A DNA stretch of 64,000 bases from Streptomyces sulphureus DSM 40104 (GCF_000381025.1 NZ_KB905815.1:826775-890774); one strand, 5' to 3'; positions 20,694-30,639 are shown, numbered from the stretch's first letter. The notes: generated by a model from the sequence alone, not told the origin. Made by a program: numbers and translations.

Positions 20694-21599
20694 TCACCTG
20701 CGCTTCGGCACGGCGACCCTCGCAAGGTCCTCGGCGACCGTCAACTCCCCGTCGAAGCCGGCCTTCCGCGCCTGCCTGCCGAATTCCTGCGGGTCGGTGT
20801 ACCGCTGCGAGAAGTGCGTCAGCACCAGGCTGCGCACCCCGCACTCGGCAGCGACCCGACCGGCCTGTCCCGCCGTGAGGTGGCCGAACTCGCGGGCGAG
20901 TGCGGCGTCCTCGTCGAGGAAGGTCGATTCGATGACGAGGAGGTCGGCGCCGTCGGCGAGGAGGAAGACCCCGTCGCAGAGCCGGGTGTCCATCACGAAG
21001 GCGAACCGCTGCCCGCGCCGCGGCGCCGAGACGTCCTCCAGCCGCACCCCGCGCAGTTCGCCCTCGCGCTGGAGCCGGCCCACATCGCTCCCGGCGATGC
21101 CGTGCGCGGCGAGCCGCTCGGGGAGCATCCGTCGCGCTTCGGGCTCGACGACGCGGTAGCCGTACGCCTCGACAGGGTGCGAGAGCCGCTCGGCCGTGAG
21201 CGTCAACTCGCCTGTGTGCGCCTGGACTCCGGCCTCGTCGACGGGGCGGCGGCGGAGGCGGACGCTCTCGCGGTAGGCGGTCGCGTACTGAAGCCGCTCG
21301 AAGTACTCCTCGCCCGAGGCGGGGTAATGGGCCGTCACCGGGTGCGGAACGCGGTCGAGGTTGATCCGCTGGATCACCCCGGCGAGGCCCAGCGAGTGGT
21401 CGCCGTGGAAGTGCGTCACGCACAGGCGCGTGAGGTCGTGCGCGGAGACGCCGGCGCGCATCATCTGGCGCTGGGTGCCCTCGCCCGGGTCGAAGAGGAT
21501 GCCCTCGGCGTCCCAACGCAGCACGTAGCCGTTGTGGTTGCGGCGCCGCGTCGGGACCTGGCTGGCGGTGCCGAGCACCACCAGTTCACGTACGGACAA
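20694..21599 (-). CDS. rnz: Ribonuclease Z
   Basis: tRNA 3'-end processing endonuclease, 301 residues. Metallo-beta-lactamase fold with THFHGDH (62-68), VMDTRLCDG and LTHFSQRY. The N-terminus [18 protein letters not shown] matches actinobacterial RNase Z, so I accept the rare TTG start at 21599. It follows the HIT gene by 6 bp on the same strand and is followed by the adenine deaminase gene after 20 bp, suggesting one operon. Confidence 0.92.
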   Translation of the reverse strand: MSVRELVVLGTASQVPTRRRNHNGYVLRWDAEGILFDPGEGTQRQMMRAGVSAHDLTRLCVTHFHGDHSLGLAGVIQRINLDRVPHPVTAHYPASGEEYFERLQYATAYRESVRLRRRPVDEAGVQAHTGELTLTAERLSHPVEAYGYRVVEPEARRMLPERLAAHGIAGSDVGRLQREGELRGVRLEDVSAPRRGQRFAFVMDTRLCDGVFLLADGADLLVIESTFLDEDAALAREFGHLTAGQAGRVAAECGVRSLVLTHFSQRYTDPQEFGRQARKAGFDGELTVAEDLARVAVPKRR

Positions 21600-21605
21600 C
21601 GCCCG

Positions 21606-21983
21606 CTACCCGGGGGGCCATTCGAGGCCGCGGCCGCCGAGGACGTGCGCGTGGACGTGGAAGACGGTCTGGCCCGCGCCCGAACCGGTGTTGAAGACGA
21701 CGCGGTACCCGGAGCCCGGGCCGCCCTGGGGGGCGTCGAGTTTCTCCTCCCTGGCGACCTCGCCGGCCTCGCGCAGTATGGCGGCGGCGAGTTCGGGGGC
21801 TTCGGTCGCGAGCGTCGCGGCGTCCGGGTAGTGCGCCTTGGGGATCACCAGGACGTGCGTCGGGGCCTGGGGGTTGATGTCCCGGAAGGCGAGCGTCGTC
21901 TCCGTCTCGCGGAGCAGGGTCGCGGGCACCTCCCGCGAAATGATCTTGCAGAACAGGCAGTCCGCCTGAGGTTCTCCGGCCAT
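21606..21983 (-). CDS. HIT-family nucleotide-binding protein
   Basis: 125 residues with the histidine triad HVHAHV (His109, His111, His113) and an N-terminal CLFCKII motif typical of PKCI/HINT-like hydrolases. It probably cleaves adenosine 5'-phosphoramidate-type substrates. First gene of a close minus-strand group with rnz and adenine deaminase. Confidence 0.9.
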   Translation of the reverse strand: MAGEPQADCLFCKIISREVPATLLRETETTLAFRDINPQAPTHVLVIPKAHYPDAATLATEAPELAAAILREAGEVAREEKLDAPQGGPGSGYRVVFNTGSGAGQTVFHVHAHVLGGRGLEWPPG

Positions 21984-22052
21984 GCACGGATGCTACCGGG
22001 CCGCACCGCGCCCGTCCGAGCCGGTTTCGCCTCGGCGCGGGCGCGGTGCGGT

Positions 22053-22715
22053 TCAGGCGTCGGTGCGGATGAGGACGACGAGCGTCCGCGGGCCGTGGAC
22101 GCCCTCGACGCGCTCCAGTTCGATGTCGGACGTCGCGGAGGGGCCGCTGATCAGCGTCGTCGGACGCTCGGGGACGAGGCGCGCGACGGCCTCGGGCACA
22201 CCCACCTCGACCGTCGAGCGGTCGACAACGCAGACGTGCAGGTCCGGCACGAGGGTGAGGGCCCTCCGCCCCTGCCGCGGTGTGCCGTCGAGGAAGAGGG
22301 TGCCGGTCTCCGCGCAGGCGACGGCCGACGCGGTCACCACTCCGTCGAGTTCCCCGAGCCGGGGTGCCGGCACCTCGGCCGAGTCGGTCTCGACCTCGCC
22401 GTCGAAGTCGGCGAGCCAGCCGGGGTCGAGCCCCGGCGGGATGCCGACCCTGCGCGCGCCGTGCGCGTGGAGGGCCTCGGCGACCGTCTCCGCCGTGCGG
22501 TCTGCCGTGCAGGTGCGGACCTCGGCCTTGTAGTCGAGGAGGCGGTCCGTGAGGAGGGCGACGAGTGCGTCGTCGGGAAGGGTGCGGCCCGTCCGGTAGT
22601 CGCGGGGCACCTCGACCTGAGGGGCTTCGGCGAGCGCGAGCGCGTCGCGCACCCTGCCGAGGACGGTGTCCCTCGCGGACGCCGACTCGCGGGCGGTCGG
22701 GGGGTGTTCGGTCAT
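22053..22715 (-). CDS. lutC: LUD-domain protein, lactate utilisation subunit C
   Basis: 220 residues from the ATG at 22715, which overlaps the lutB stop (ATGA) and has AAGGAGGAGG upstream. A single LUD domain covers most of the protein (GVVTASAVACAETGTLFLDG, then LVPDLHVCVVDRSTV and LISGPSATSDIEL). Together with LutA and LutB it forms the iron-sulfur complex oxidising L-lactate to pyruvate. Confidence 0.9.
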   Translation of the reverse strand: MTEHPPTARESASARDTVLGRVRDALALAEAPQVEVPRDYRTGRTLPDDALVALLTDRLLDYKAEVRTCTADRTAETVAEALHAHGARRVGIPPGLDPGWLADFDGEVETDSAEVPAPRLGELDGVVTASAVACAETGTLFLDGTPRQGRRALTLVPDLHVCVVDRSTVEVGVPEAVARLVPERPTTLISGPSATSDIELERVEGVHGPRTLVVLIRTDA

Positions 22716-24247
22716 CGGTCCTCCTCCTTTCCCTCGTCGTCCTGCGGGGCCGCGGCGCGCAGCTCCGCCTGCCCCTCCGGCGAGGCGAACCACTCGCGGA
22801 AGGTCTGCTTCGGCGGCTCGGAGACGTCGCGGGTGGCGCTCCAGCCGTTGAAGGGCGGCGGCAGATGGGAGAGCTTTCCGTCCTTGCCCGCCATCAACCG
22901 ACCGGCACGCGACGCCTTCTGCGCCTTCGTGTACAGCTTCGGGCGTTTCATGAGCGATGCCGCCGCCTTCATCGCCGTCTTCTCCGCGGTCGTGCCCGAC
23001 TCCTCGGTGTTCTGGTGGCGCAGCTCGACGAGGAGCGACGGGATGTCGATCTTCACGGGACAGGCGTCGAAACAGGCTCCGCACAGGCTGGAGGCGTACG
23101 GGAGCGAGCTGTTGGGGTCGTCCTTCGCCGCGTGCATCCCGGCGAGCTGCGGTGTGAGGACGGCACCGATCGGGCCCGGGTATGTCGACCCGTACGAGTG
23201 CCCGCCGGTCCGCTCGTAGACCGGGCAGACGTTGAGGCAGGCCGAGCAGCGAATGCAGTTGAGCGCCTCGCGACCGACCTTGTCCGCGAGCGCGGCGGTG
23301 CGCCCGTTGTCGAGGAGGACGAGGTGGAACTCCTGCGGCCCGTCGCCGGGGGTCACGCCCGTCCACATCGAGGTGTAGGGGTTCATCCGCTCCCCTGTCG
23401 AGGAGCGTGGCAGCAGTTGGAGGAAGACCTCCAGGTCGGCGAAGCGGGGCAGCACCTTCTCGATGCCCATCACGGAGATCAGCGTCTCCGGCATCGTCAG
23501 GCACATCCGCCCGTTCCCCTCGGACTCCACCACCGAGAGCGTGCCCGTCTCGGCGATACCGAAGTTGGCGCCCGAGAGCGCGACCTTCGTCGTCATGAAC
23601 TGCTCGCGCAGGTACGCGCGGGCCGCGGCGGCGAGATGCGCGGGGACGGAGTCGAGGTGCGGGTCGACGCCGGGGATCTCCTTGAGGAAGATCCGGCGGA
23701 TCTCCTCACGGTTGCGGTGGATGGCGGGGACGAGGATGTGCGAGGGCCTGTCGTGTGCCAACTGCACGATGAGCTCGGCGAGATCGGTCTCGTGCGGCCT
23801 GATGCCCTCGGCTTCCAGGTGCTCGTTGAGCCCGATCTCCTGGGTGGCCATCGACTTGACCTTGATCACCTCCTCGCTGCCCGTCGCTTTCACCAGGCGG
23901 GTGACGATCTCGTTGGCCTCCGCGCCGTCGCGCGCCCAGTGGACGGTGCCACCGCGTTCGGTCACCCTGCGCTCCAACTCCTCCAGCAGTTCGGGGAGTC
24001 GGTTCATGGTGTCGGTCTTGATCGCCGACCCGGCGTCGCGGAGCCGCTCCCAGTCGGGGAGTTCGCCGGTGACGGCGAGGCGCTTGGCGCGGATGGTGCG
24101 GGTGGCCTTGCCGAGGTTGCTACGGAGCTGCTCGTTGCGGAGCTCGCCGTGCGCGGCCTTGGGGAACTTCTGCTCGCCGCGCAGGTTGCCGGTGCCGTAG
24201 GGGCTGCGCGGGGGCGCTGCGGGCATACCGAGGAAGGTGCTGCTCAT
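22712..24247 (-). CDS. lutB: Iron-sulfur and LUD-domain protein, lactate utilisation subunit B
   Basis: 511 residues from the ATG at 24247, overlapping the lutA stop. An N-terminal LUD domain (about 60-310, with KVKSMATQEIGLNEHLEA and SGANFGIAETGTL) is followed by two ferredoxin-like cysteine clusters: CIRCSACLNVCP (Cys331, 334, 337, 341) and CGACFDACP (Cys389, 392, 396). A C-terminal DUF3390-like segment follows. It probably carries electrons in lactate oxidation. Confidence 0.93.
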   Translation of the reverse strand: MSSTFLGMPAAPPRSPYGTGNLRGEQKFPKAAHGELRNEQLRSNLGKATRTIRAKRLAVTGELPDWERLRDAGSAIKTDTMNRLPELLEELERRVTERGGTVHWARDGAEANEIVTRLVKATGSEEVIKVKSMATQEIGLNEHLEAEGIRPHETDLAELIVQLAHDRPSHILVPAIHRNREEIRRIFLKEIPGVDPHLDSVPAHLAAAARAYLREQFMTTKVALSGANFGIAETGTLSVVESEGNGRMCLTMPETLISVMGIEKVLPRFADLEVFLQLLPRSSTGERMNPYTSMWTGVTPGDGPQEFHLVLLDNGRTAALADKVGREALNCIRCSACLNVCPVYERTGGHSYGSTYPGPIGAVLTPQLAGMHAAKDDPNSSLPYASSLCGACFDACPVKIDIPSLLVELRHQNTEESGTTAEKTAMKAAASLMKRPKLYTKAQKASRAGRLMAGKDGKLSHLPPPFNGWSATRDVSEPPKQTFREWFASPEGQAELRAAAPQDDEGKEEDR

Positions 24248-25011
24248 CGGGCGGCCTCCGCGAGTGCGTACGGCGAGGTGCGGGTGGCGGCGAGGATCTG
24301 CGCCAGGTGGAGGGTGCGGGTGTCCGACGCGATCCGGCTCAACCCGCCGCCGATGTGCATCAGGCAGGAGGAGTCCCCCGCGGTGCAGACGGCGGCGCCG
24401 GTCTCCGCCACGTGCCGCATCTTGTCGGCCAGCATCGCCGAGGAGGTCTCCGCGTTCTTCAGCGCGAAGGTGCCGCCGAACCCGCAGCAGGCGTCGGCCT
24501 CGGGGAGTTCGACGAGGTCGATCCCCTCGACGGCGCGCAGCAGCCGCAGCGGCTTCTCGCCGACGCGCAGCATCCGCAGCGAGTGGCATGTCGGATGGTA
24601 GGTGACGCGGTGCGGGAAGTAGGCGCCGACATCGGTGACTTCGAGGACGTCGACGAGGAGTTCGGAGAGCTCGTACGTCTTCGCCCGCACCTTCGCGACG
24701 CCGTCGACGAGTCCTGCGTCCCCGTACCGCTCGGCCACGATTCCGTGCTGATGGCGGACGGACCCGGCGCAGGACCCCGAGGGCAGCACGACCGCGTCGA
24801 TCGAGGGGTCCCCGAACTGCTCGGCGAAGTTGCGGACGAGCGGCACCGGTTCGCGCTGGTAGCCGGTGTTGACGTGCATCTGGCCGCAGCAGGTCTGGCC
24901 CGGCGGGAAGGCCACCTGGTGCCCGAGGCGGGTGAGGAGCACGGCTGTGGCCTTCACCGCGTCGGGGAAGAGCGTGTCTCCCAGGCAGGTGGCGAAGAGT
25001 CCGATGCGCAT
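24244..25011 (-). CDS. lutA: Cysteine-rich (CCG) protein, lactate utilisation subunit A
   Basis: 255 residues from the ATG at 25011, with GGAGG just upstream. Two CCG domains are visible: FPPGQTCCGQMHVNTG (Cys41-Cys42) and ADACCGFGGTF in the second half, each binding a non-canonical iron-sulfur cluster in this family. First gene of lutABC. Two GGTC-N-GACC palindromes lie upstream and a GntR regulator gene is next to it. Confidence 0.93.
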   Translation of the reverse strand: MRIGLFATCLGDTLFPDAVKATAVLLTRLGHQVAFPPGQTCCGQMHVNTGYQREPVPLVRNFAEQFGDPSIDAVVLPSGSCAGSVRHQHGIVAERYGDAGLVDGVAKVRAKTYELSELLVDVLEVTDVGAYFPHRVTYHPTCHSLRMLRVGEKPLRLLRAVEGIDLVELPEADACCGFGGTFALKNAETSSAMLADKMRHVAETGAAVCTAGDSSCLMHIGGGLSRIASDTRTLHLAQILAATRTSPYALAEAAR

Positions 25012-25034
25012 GGGACCTCCACGGTCGTCTTTAA

Positions 25035-25043
25035 GGTCTGACC
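25035..25043. promoter_or_regulatory. lutABC operator, proximal GGTC-N-GACC
   Basis: GGTCTGACC is a perfect interrupted palindrome of the FadR/LldR-type GntR class. On the minus strand it directly follows TACTAT, a good -10, so it would cover the lutA transcription start. The neighbouring GntR protein is the obvious ligand (inference). Confidence 0.6.
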
Positions 25044-25077
25044 ATAGTAGTCACGGTTCTTGGGCTGACATGCATTC

Positions 25078-25086
25078 GGTCAGACC
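25078..25086. promoter_or_regulatory. lutABC operator, distal GGTC-N-GACC
   Basis: GGTCAGACC lies 43 bp (about four helical turns) upstream of the proximal copy, centre to centre. Two sites in helical phase could bind two regulator dimers on one DNA face. Confidence 0.55.
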
Positions 25087-25438
25087 GCAGTGAGGCGGCG
25101 TCACTCCGTGGCAATCTCCGTACTATCGCCCGCACTTGTGGACGACGTTTCCGGCGTGGCCGCCGTCGGAGGCAGCACCACCGGCCGTGGCCCGACTCAA
25201 CGCCCATGGAACGAGGCAGCGTTGTGGCCGAAGCTCCTTGCCAGCCGCCCCAGACCAGCTCTCCCCTGAGTGCCCCGCCGTGATGCTGCCACGCCCGCGC
25301 CACCGGCTTCGGACGGCACGTGGCTCCCGCCGGCGCCCGGTCGAACGAGGCCCGGGCACCCGCCGGTCGCAGGGGAAAGGACCGGGCTTCCCATCAGCGG
25401 CGCACTCAACAACCCTCAAAAGAAGAAAAGTTGGCCGC
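25087..25438. other. Gene-free stretch between GntR gene and lut promoter
   Basis: No convincing coding frame, RNA gene or repeat was seen. It holds the end of the regulator transcript and the upstream part of the lut promoter region. A short A-rich patch lies near 25418-25433. Confidence 0.5.
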
Positions 25439-26185
25439 TCACTCGTCCAACGCGCCCTCTTCCGCGGTCTCGTCGACGAGAGTGCCGTGGAAGCCGCGGA
25501 TGTGCCGCTCCGCAAGGTCGGCGGCCTCCTGGCCGCGCCCCTCGCGAAGGAGGCGGAGGAGCTCGGTGTGGTCCTCGTTGAGCGCGTGCGCGGTGGCCGG
25601 CCAGTCGTCGACGGTCTCCAGGGCGCGGAGGATGAGCGGGCGGACGGACTCGCGGACGGCCGAAGTGAGCGTCGACGTCAGCTCGTTGCCGGAACTGCGG
25701 GCGATCTGGATGTGGAAGCGGGTGTCCAGGTCGTTGAAGTCGGCGACGCCGACGTCGGGCCTGCCCATCCCCGCGAGCAGCTCCTCCGCGGCGTCGAGGT
25801 CCTCGGGCGGGGCGTGCCGTGCGGCGGCCTCGAAGCTGGAGCGCTCGAGGACGACCCGGGCCTCCAGCACGTCCTCCAGGCCGTAGCTGCCGAGCGCGAA
25901 GTGCAGCCGCAGCACGCGGCCCAGGGCGTCGTCGGGGTTGCGTACTATTCGGGCGCCCGCGTCGGGCCCGCGGCCCGCCTGCGCAACGAGCACCCCGATC
26001 GTCTCCAGCACCCGCAGCGCTTCCCGGAGTGCGGAGCGGCTCACCCCCAGGACCGGCGCCAACTCACGCTCGGGAGGCAGCCGGTCACCGACGCGCAGCT
26101 CACCCGCGAGCACCCTCTCCTCGACGCTCTCCAGCACCAGTTCGTGGGTACGGGACTGCCGCACCGGCTGCCATTCGACTGGCAT
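25439..26185 (-). CDS. FadR-type GntR regulator, probable lactate regulator
   Basis: 248 residues. The winged helix occupies about 10-78 (LESVEERVLAGELRVGDRLPPERELAPVLGVSRSALREAL). An all-helical FCD effector domain follows (about 95-225), with metal-ligand-like Asp/His positions (FNDLDTRFHIQIA and EDHTELL). It is transcribed toward lutABC. Palindromes of one pattern precede both this gene and lutA, consistent with autoregulation and lactate-responsive control. Target identity is inferred. Confidence 0.85.
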   Translation of the reverse strand: MPVEWQPVRQSRTHELVLESVEERVLAGELRVGDRLPPERELAPVLGVSRSALREALRVLETIGVLVAQAGRGPDAGARIVRNPDDALGRVLRLHFALGSYGLEDVLEARVVLERSSFEAAARHAPPEDLDAAEELLAGMGRPDVGVADFNDLDTRFHIQIARSSGNELTSTLTSAVRESVRPLILRALETVDDWPATAHALNEDHTELLRLLREGRGQEAADLAERHIRGFHGTLVDETAEEGALDE

Positions 26186-26209
26186 AGCAACTCCCCTGCT
26201 CGGCGGTAC

Positions 26210-26218
26210 GGTCCGACC
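26210..26218. promoter_or_regulatory. Operator upstream of the GntR gene, GGTC-N-GACC
   Basis: GGTCCGACC lies 25 bp before the regulator ATG. On the minus strand it follows TAAAGT (a -10-like box) by two bases, the same arrangement as the proximal lutA site. Confidence 0.55.
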
Positions 26219-26311
26219 TACTTTACGTCACCCGTCCCAGCCGTCGGACCGCGTCGCAGAGCGTCCCCCGACCCGGCACGCCGCACATCACCGCAGGTCA
26301 ACGCGGTACTT

Positions 26312-27049
26312 CTACGCCCAGCGCCCGGAGCGCGCGAGGAGTACGGCTGCCGCCGCGGTACCGGCCGTCGAAGCGCGGAGGACGCTCTGTCCGAGGCGGT
26401 ACGGCTCCGCGCCCGCCTCGCCGAAGGTCTCCAACTCCGCGGGCGCAAGCCCCCCTTCGGGCCCGACGACGAGCACACACTCGCCCTCGCCCGGCAGCCC
26501 GGCGGAGGCGAGCGGTGCGGCGCCCTCCTCGTGGAGCACGGCCGCGAAGCCCGCGCCCGCGAGGAGCGGCGCGATCTGCTGCGTGGAGTGGAGCTCGGCG
26601 ACCTCGGGGAAGCGGAGCCGCCTCGACTGCTTTCCCGCCTCGCGCGCTGTGGCCCGCCACTTGGCGAGCGCCTTCGCGCCGCGTTCGGCCTTCCACTGCG
26701 CGATGCTCCGGGAGGCGGCCCACGGGACGATGCGGTCGACGCCGACCTCCGTCATCGTCTCCACCGCCAGCTCGCCTCTGTCACCCTTGACCAGCGCCTG
26801 CACCACGGTGATCCGCGGCTGCTCCGGCGGCTCGACGAGGAGTTCCTCGATCCGCACCCGCAGGCGGTCCTTCCCCTCGGCCGCCTCGACGGTCCCGCGG
26901 GCCCCGCGGCCCGCGCCGTCGGTGAGGGCGACCGGCTCCCCTGCCCGCAACCTCCGCACCGAGACCGCATGCCGCCCCTCGGGGCCTTCAAGCACGAACG
27001 GCCCTGTGGAGTGGGGGAGTTCGTCGACGAGGAAGACGGGCGCCGTCAC
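26312..27049 (-). CDS. rsmE: 16S rRNA m3U1498 methyltransferase
   Basis: SPOUT-class methyltransferase of 245 residues, GTG start at 27049 overlapping the upstream stop. An N-terminal PUA-like part (VFLVDELPHSTGPFVLEG) precedes the knotted SAM-binding domain, with ITVVQALVKGDR, VGVDRIVPW, LVVGPEGGLAPAE and LGQSVLRASTA. The last motif is slightly unusual, since RILR(T/A)ETA is common, but the knot is complete. Confidence 0.9.
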   Translation of the reverse strand: MTAPVFLVDELPHSTGPFVLEGPEGRHAVSVRRLRAGEPVALTDGAGRGARGTVEAAEGKDRLRVRIEELLVEPPEQPRITVVQALVKGDRGELAVETMTEVGVDRIVPWAASRSIAQWKAERGAKALAKWRATAREAGKQSRRLRFPEVAELHSTQQIAPLLAGAGFAAVLHEEGAAPLASAGLPGEGECVLVVGPEGGLAPAELETFGEAGAEPYRLGQSVLRASTAGTAAAAVLLARSGRWA

Positions 27050-28173
27050 AGCGCAGCACCGCTCTCGCCGTCGAGCGGGGCGACGGCCGCGCCGCCGGCC
27101 CTCCCCGCGAACGCTTCCCGTGCCACCGAGACCTCCGCCACCAGTACTTCCGTCAACTGTCCCGCGGGAAGCTCCCGCACCATCCGGTGTCCCTGCCCCG
27201 CCCAGAGCGCCATGCCCTGCGGGTCCTCGGCGCGGGCCGCCGCCTTGCGGAGGCCGGCGGTGAGGTGGTGCACCTGAGGGTAGGCGGGCGGTGCGTAAGG
27301 GCCGTGTTCGCGCAGGAAGCGGTTGGTGAGGCCGCGGGCCGGGCGCCCGGAGAAGGCGCGGGTGAGTTCGGTGCCCGCGTGGACCGGGTCGGTGAGCGCG
27401 GCCTTGTGGAGCGGGCTGGCCCCCGACTCGGGGCAGACGAGGTAAGCCGTCCCGAGCTGGGCCGCAGCGGCGCCCGCAGCGAGCACGGCGGCGATCTGGC
27501 CGCCGCGCACCAAGCCCCCGGCGGCTATCAGCGGCAGCCGCACCGCCTCCTTCGCACCGGCGACGAGCGTCAACAGGCCCACGCCCATGCCGCGTCCGTC
27601 GACCTGCGGGTCGTCGCGATGCGTGCCCTGGTGACCGCCGGCCTCGACGCCCTGGAGCGCCACCGCGTCCGCGCCGGCCTCCTCGACGGCGAGCGCCTCC
27701 CTGACGGTCGTCGCCGTGACGACGGTGAAGGTGCCCAACGCCCGGAGCCGCCCCACGACTTCGGGCGTCGGGCAGCCGAAAGTGAACGAGACGACGGGGA
27801 CCGGGTCGCTGGCGAGGATGGCGAGCTTCGCCTCGAAGCCGTCGTCCGTGCCGTGGTCGGTCTCGCCCAGCGGGGTCTCGTACCACGCTGCCTCGCCCGC
27901 GAGTTGCTCGCGGTAAAGGGCGAGGGCTCCGGCGTCGGCCAACGACGGCTGCGGCATGAAGAGGTTGACGCCGAACGGTCTCGAGGTGAGCCGGCGGAGC
28001 TGCTTGATCTCCTCGTACATCGCCTCCGGCGTCTTGTAACCGGCGGCGAGGAAGCCCAGCCCGCCCGCTTCGCTCACCGCGGCCGCCAGCTCGGGTGTGG
28101 AACCGCCGCCGGCCATCGGGGCCTGGACGACGGGGTGCTCTAGCAGCTCGTGGAGCAGGGGCACGGAGGACAT
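27046..28173 (-). CDS. Nitronate monooxygenase-like FMN enzyme
   Basis: 375 residues of the 2-nitropropane dioxygenase fold. QAPMAGGGSTPELAAAV and FGVNLFMPQP are at the N-terminus. VSFTFGCP, the GVEAGGHQGTH catalytic-site loop, and IAAGGLVRGGQIAAVLAAGA (flavin phosphate) follow. It probably oxidises alkyl nitronates such as propionate 3-nitronate. I chose the ATG at 28173, which has AGGA 8 nt upstream. An ATG at 28179 is too close to that site. Stop overlaps rsmE. Confidence 0.85.
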   Translation of the reverse strand: MSSVPLLHELLEHPVVQAPMAGGGSTPELAAAVSEAGGLGFLAAGYKTPEAMYEEIKQLRRLTSRPFGVNLFMPQPSLADAGALALYREQLAGEAAWYETPLGETDHGTDDGFEAKLAILASDPVPVVSFTFGCPTPEVVGRLRALGTFTVVTATTVREALAVEEAGADAVALQGVEAGGHQGTHRDDPQVDGRGMGVGLLTLVAGAKEAVRLPLIAAGGLVRGGQIAAVLAAGAAAAQLGTAYLVCPESGASPLHKAALTDPVHAGTELTRAFSGRPARGLTNRFLREHGPYAPPAYPQVHHLTAGLRKAAARAEDPQGMALWAGQGHRMVRELPAGQLTEVLVAEVSVAREAFAGRAGGAAVAPLDGESGAAL

Positions 28174-28274
28174 GCCCATATCCTGTCACGCGCCGCACCT
28201 CGGACGTCTCGCACCGTCAGCAACCGGACGCACTCCGCGCACACCCGCCGCGGCAGCGGCCAACCCCCAAGCCC

Positions 28275-29408
28275 TCAGCGGCCGTTGAAGGCGTCCTTGA
28301 GACGCGAGAAGAGCCCCTGCTGACCGGGCTGGAACTGCCCCGTCGGCCGCTCCTCGCCGCGCAGCGCCGCCAGGCGACGCAGCAGCTCCTCCTCCTCGGC
28401 CTCCATCTTCGTCGGCGTCGTCACCTCGACGTGGACGATCAACTGACCGCGGCCACCGCCCCGCAGGTGCGTGACGCCGCGCTCGTGGAGCGGGATGGAC
28501 TGCCCGGACTGGGTGCCGGGACGGATGTCCACCTCCTCCGTACCGTCGAGCGTCTCCAACGGCACCTGGGTGCCGAGTGCGGCGGCCGTCATCGGGATGG
28601 TGACCGTGCAGTGCAGGTCGTCGCCGCGGCGCTGGAAGGTCGGGTGCGCGTTCTCGTGGATCTCGACGTAGAGGTCGCCTGCCGGCCCGCCGCCGGGGCC
28701 GACCTCGCCCTCGCCCGCGAGCTGGATGCGGGTGCCGTTGTCGACGCCGGCCGGGATCTTCACCGTCAGGGTGCGGCGGGAGCGGACGCGTCCGTCGCCC
28801 GCGCACTCCGGGCACGGGGTGGGGACGACGGTGCCGAAGCCCTGGCACTGGGGGCACGGGCGCGACGTCATCACCTGGCCGAGGAAGGACCGCGTCACCT
28901 GCGAGACCTCACCGCGGCCGCGGCACATGTCGCAGGTCTGCGCCGAGGTGCCGGGGGCCGCGCCCTCGCCGTTGCAGGTGTTGCAGACGACGGCGGTGTC
29001 GACCTGGATCTCCTTCGTCGTCCCGAAGGCCGACTCGTTCAGGTCGATGTCCAGTCGGATCATGGCGTCCTGCCCGCGGCGGGTGCGCGAACGCGGGCCG
29101 CGCTGCGACGCGGTGCCGAAGAAGGCGTCCATGATGTCGCTGAAGTTGCCGAAGCCGCCGCCGAACCCGCCGGCACCGCCGGCGGCCGCGCCGCCCGTCG
29201 GGTCCCCGCCGAGGTCGTAGACCTGCTTTTTCTGCGGATCGGAGAGGACCTCGTAAGCGGTGTTGATCTCCTTGAACCGCTCCTGGGTCTTCGGGTCCGG
29301 GTTGACGTCCGGGTGCAGCTCGCGCGCGAGCCGGCGGAACGCCTTCTTGATCTGGTCCTGCGAGGCATCGCGCTCGATGCCGAGGACCTGGTAGTAGTCC
29401 GTCGCCAC
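28275..29408 (-). CDS. dnaJ2: Chaperone DnaJ (second paralogue, hrcA-linked)
   Basis: Hsp40 co-chaperone, 377 residues with a GTG start. The J domain (1-70) has the HPD motif (32-34). A Gly/Phe-rich linker follows (about 75-105). Four CxxCxGxG repeats ([32 protein letters not shown]) form the zinc centre, and the C-terminal substrate-binding domains complete it. It abuts hrcA, as is usual for dnaJ2 in Streptomyces, and is presumably cotranscribed under HrcA control. Confidence 0.95.
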   Translation of the reverse strand: MATDYYQVLGIERDASQDQIKKAFRRLARELHPDVNPDPKTQERFKEINTAYEVLSDPQKKQVYDLGGDPTGGAAAGGAGGFGGGFGNFSDIMDAFFGTASQRGPRSRTRRGQDAMIRLDIDLNESAFGTTKEIQVDTAVVCNTCNGEGAAPGTSAQTCDMCRGRGEVSQVTRSFLGQVMTSRPCPQCQGFGTVVPTPCPECAGDGRVRSRRTLTVKIPAGVDNGTRIQLAGEGEVGPGGGPAGDLYVEIHENAHPTFQRRGDDLHCTVTIPMTAAALGTQVPLETLDGTEEVDIRPGTQSGQSIPLHERGVTHLRGGGRGQLIVHVEVTTPTKMEAEEEELLRRLAALRGEERPTGQFQPGQQGLFSRLKDAFNGR

Positions 29409-30425
29409 TTACGACTCCGCCAGGATCTGTCCGACGTACCGTGCCACTGCGCGTACAGCTCCCATCGTTCCGGGGTAGTCCATGCGGGTTGGGCCGACCA
29501 CGCCGAGTTTGGCGACCGCTTCGTCGCCCGAACCGTAACCGACCGAGACGACCGACGTGGAACTCAGCCCCTCGTGAGCGTTCTCATGCCCGATCCGGAC
29601 CGTCATGCCCGAATCGGTCGCCTCGCCGAGCAGCTTCAGCAGCACCACGTGCTCCTCCAGCGCTTCCAGCACCGGACGGATGGTGAGCGGGAAGTCGGGA
29701 CCGAAGCGGGTGAGGTTGGCGGTGCCGCCGATCATCAGCCGCTCTTCGGTCTCCTCCACGAGCGTCTCCAGCAGCGTCGCCACCACGGCCGAGACGGTGC
29801 CGCGGTCGTCCGCGTCGAAGGACTCGGGGAGGTCCTGGACGAGACCGGGCACGTCGTTGAACCGCTCGCCGACGACCTTGCTGTTGAGCCGGGCGCGCAG
29901 ATCCGCGAGGGTCGCCTCGCTGATCGGCGTCGGGCAGTCGATGAGCCGCTGCTCGACCCGGCCCGTATCGGTGATCAGCACCAGCATCAGCCGCGCGGGC
30001 GCCAGCGAGAGCAGCTCGACGTGGCGCACGGTGGAGCGGGTGAGCGAGGGGTACTGAACGACCGCCACCTGCTGGGTCAACTGCGCGAGCAGCCGCACCG
30101 TGCGGCCGACGACGTCGTCGAGGTCGACGGCGCCGCCGAGGAAGTTCTGGATCGCCCGGCGTTCGGGCGGCGAAAGCGGCTTGACGTCGGCGAGCTTGTC
30201 GACGAAGAGGCGGTACCCCTTGTCGGTGGGGATGCGCCCCGCGCTGGTGTGCGGCTGCGCGATGTAGCCGTCCTCCTCGAGCGCCGCCATGTCGTTGCGC
30301 ACGGTGGCCGGCGAGACCCTGAGGTGATGCCGCTCCGTGAGCGCCTTCGAACCCACCGGCTCATGGGTGCCGACGTAGTCCTGGACGATCGCGCGCAGCA
30401 CCTCAAGTCTGCGTTCCCCGAGCAT
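29409..30425 (-). CDS. hrcA: Heat-shock repressor HrcA
   Basis: Represses class I heat-shock genes by binding CIRCE and is chaperoned by GroEL. 338 residues from the ATG at 30425, with GGGAGG upstream. The winged helix (about 1-75) includes [37 protein letters not shown]-like domain and dimerisation insert follow. Its stop directly abuts dnaJ2. The CIRCE element 48 bp upstream shows autoregulation. Confidence 0.95.
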   Translation of the reverse strand: MLGERRLEVLRAIVQDYVGTHEPVGSKALTERHHLRVSPATVRNDMAALEEDGYIAQPHTSAGRIPTDKGYRLFVDKLADVKPLSPPERRAIQNFLGGAVDLDDVVGRTVRLLAQLTQQVAVVQYPSLTRSTVRHVELLSLAPARLMLVLITDTGRVEQRLIDCPTPISEATLADLRARLNSKVVGERFNDVPGLVQDLPESFDADDRGTVSAVVATLLETLVEETEERLMIGGTANLTRFGPDFPLTIRPVLEALEEHVVLLKLLGEATDSGMTVRIGHENAHEGLSSTSVVSVGYGSGDEAVAKLGVVGPTRMDYPGTMGAVRAVARYVGQILAES

Positions 30426-30472
30426 TTCCGCGCACCTCCCGTCCGCTTCCTCTCCGCCCCGCGACGGCTGCC

Positions 30473-30497
30473 TGGCACTCTGCGAAGGGGAGTGCCA
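30473..30497. promoter_or_regulatory. CIRCE operator
   Basis: TGGCACTC-N9-GAGTGCCA is a perfect inverted repeat with the invariant CIRCE spacing. It lies just upstream of hrcA, and is also close to the divergent metallo-hydrolase gene. Confidence 0.93.
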
Positions 30498-30639
30498 AAC
30501 TCCCCGTGGGCCAGTGTACGGCGGGTCACCAGGAGCAGGGCAAGGGTGGGCCCCACCGAGCGCGCGGAGCCCGTTGCGCACGGTGCGAGCGGCCCTCCCG
30601 GGCGGGCAGCTCCCGTGCGGCGCCGGTAGTTTCGTCGGC

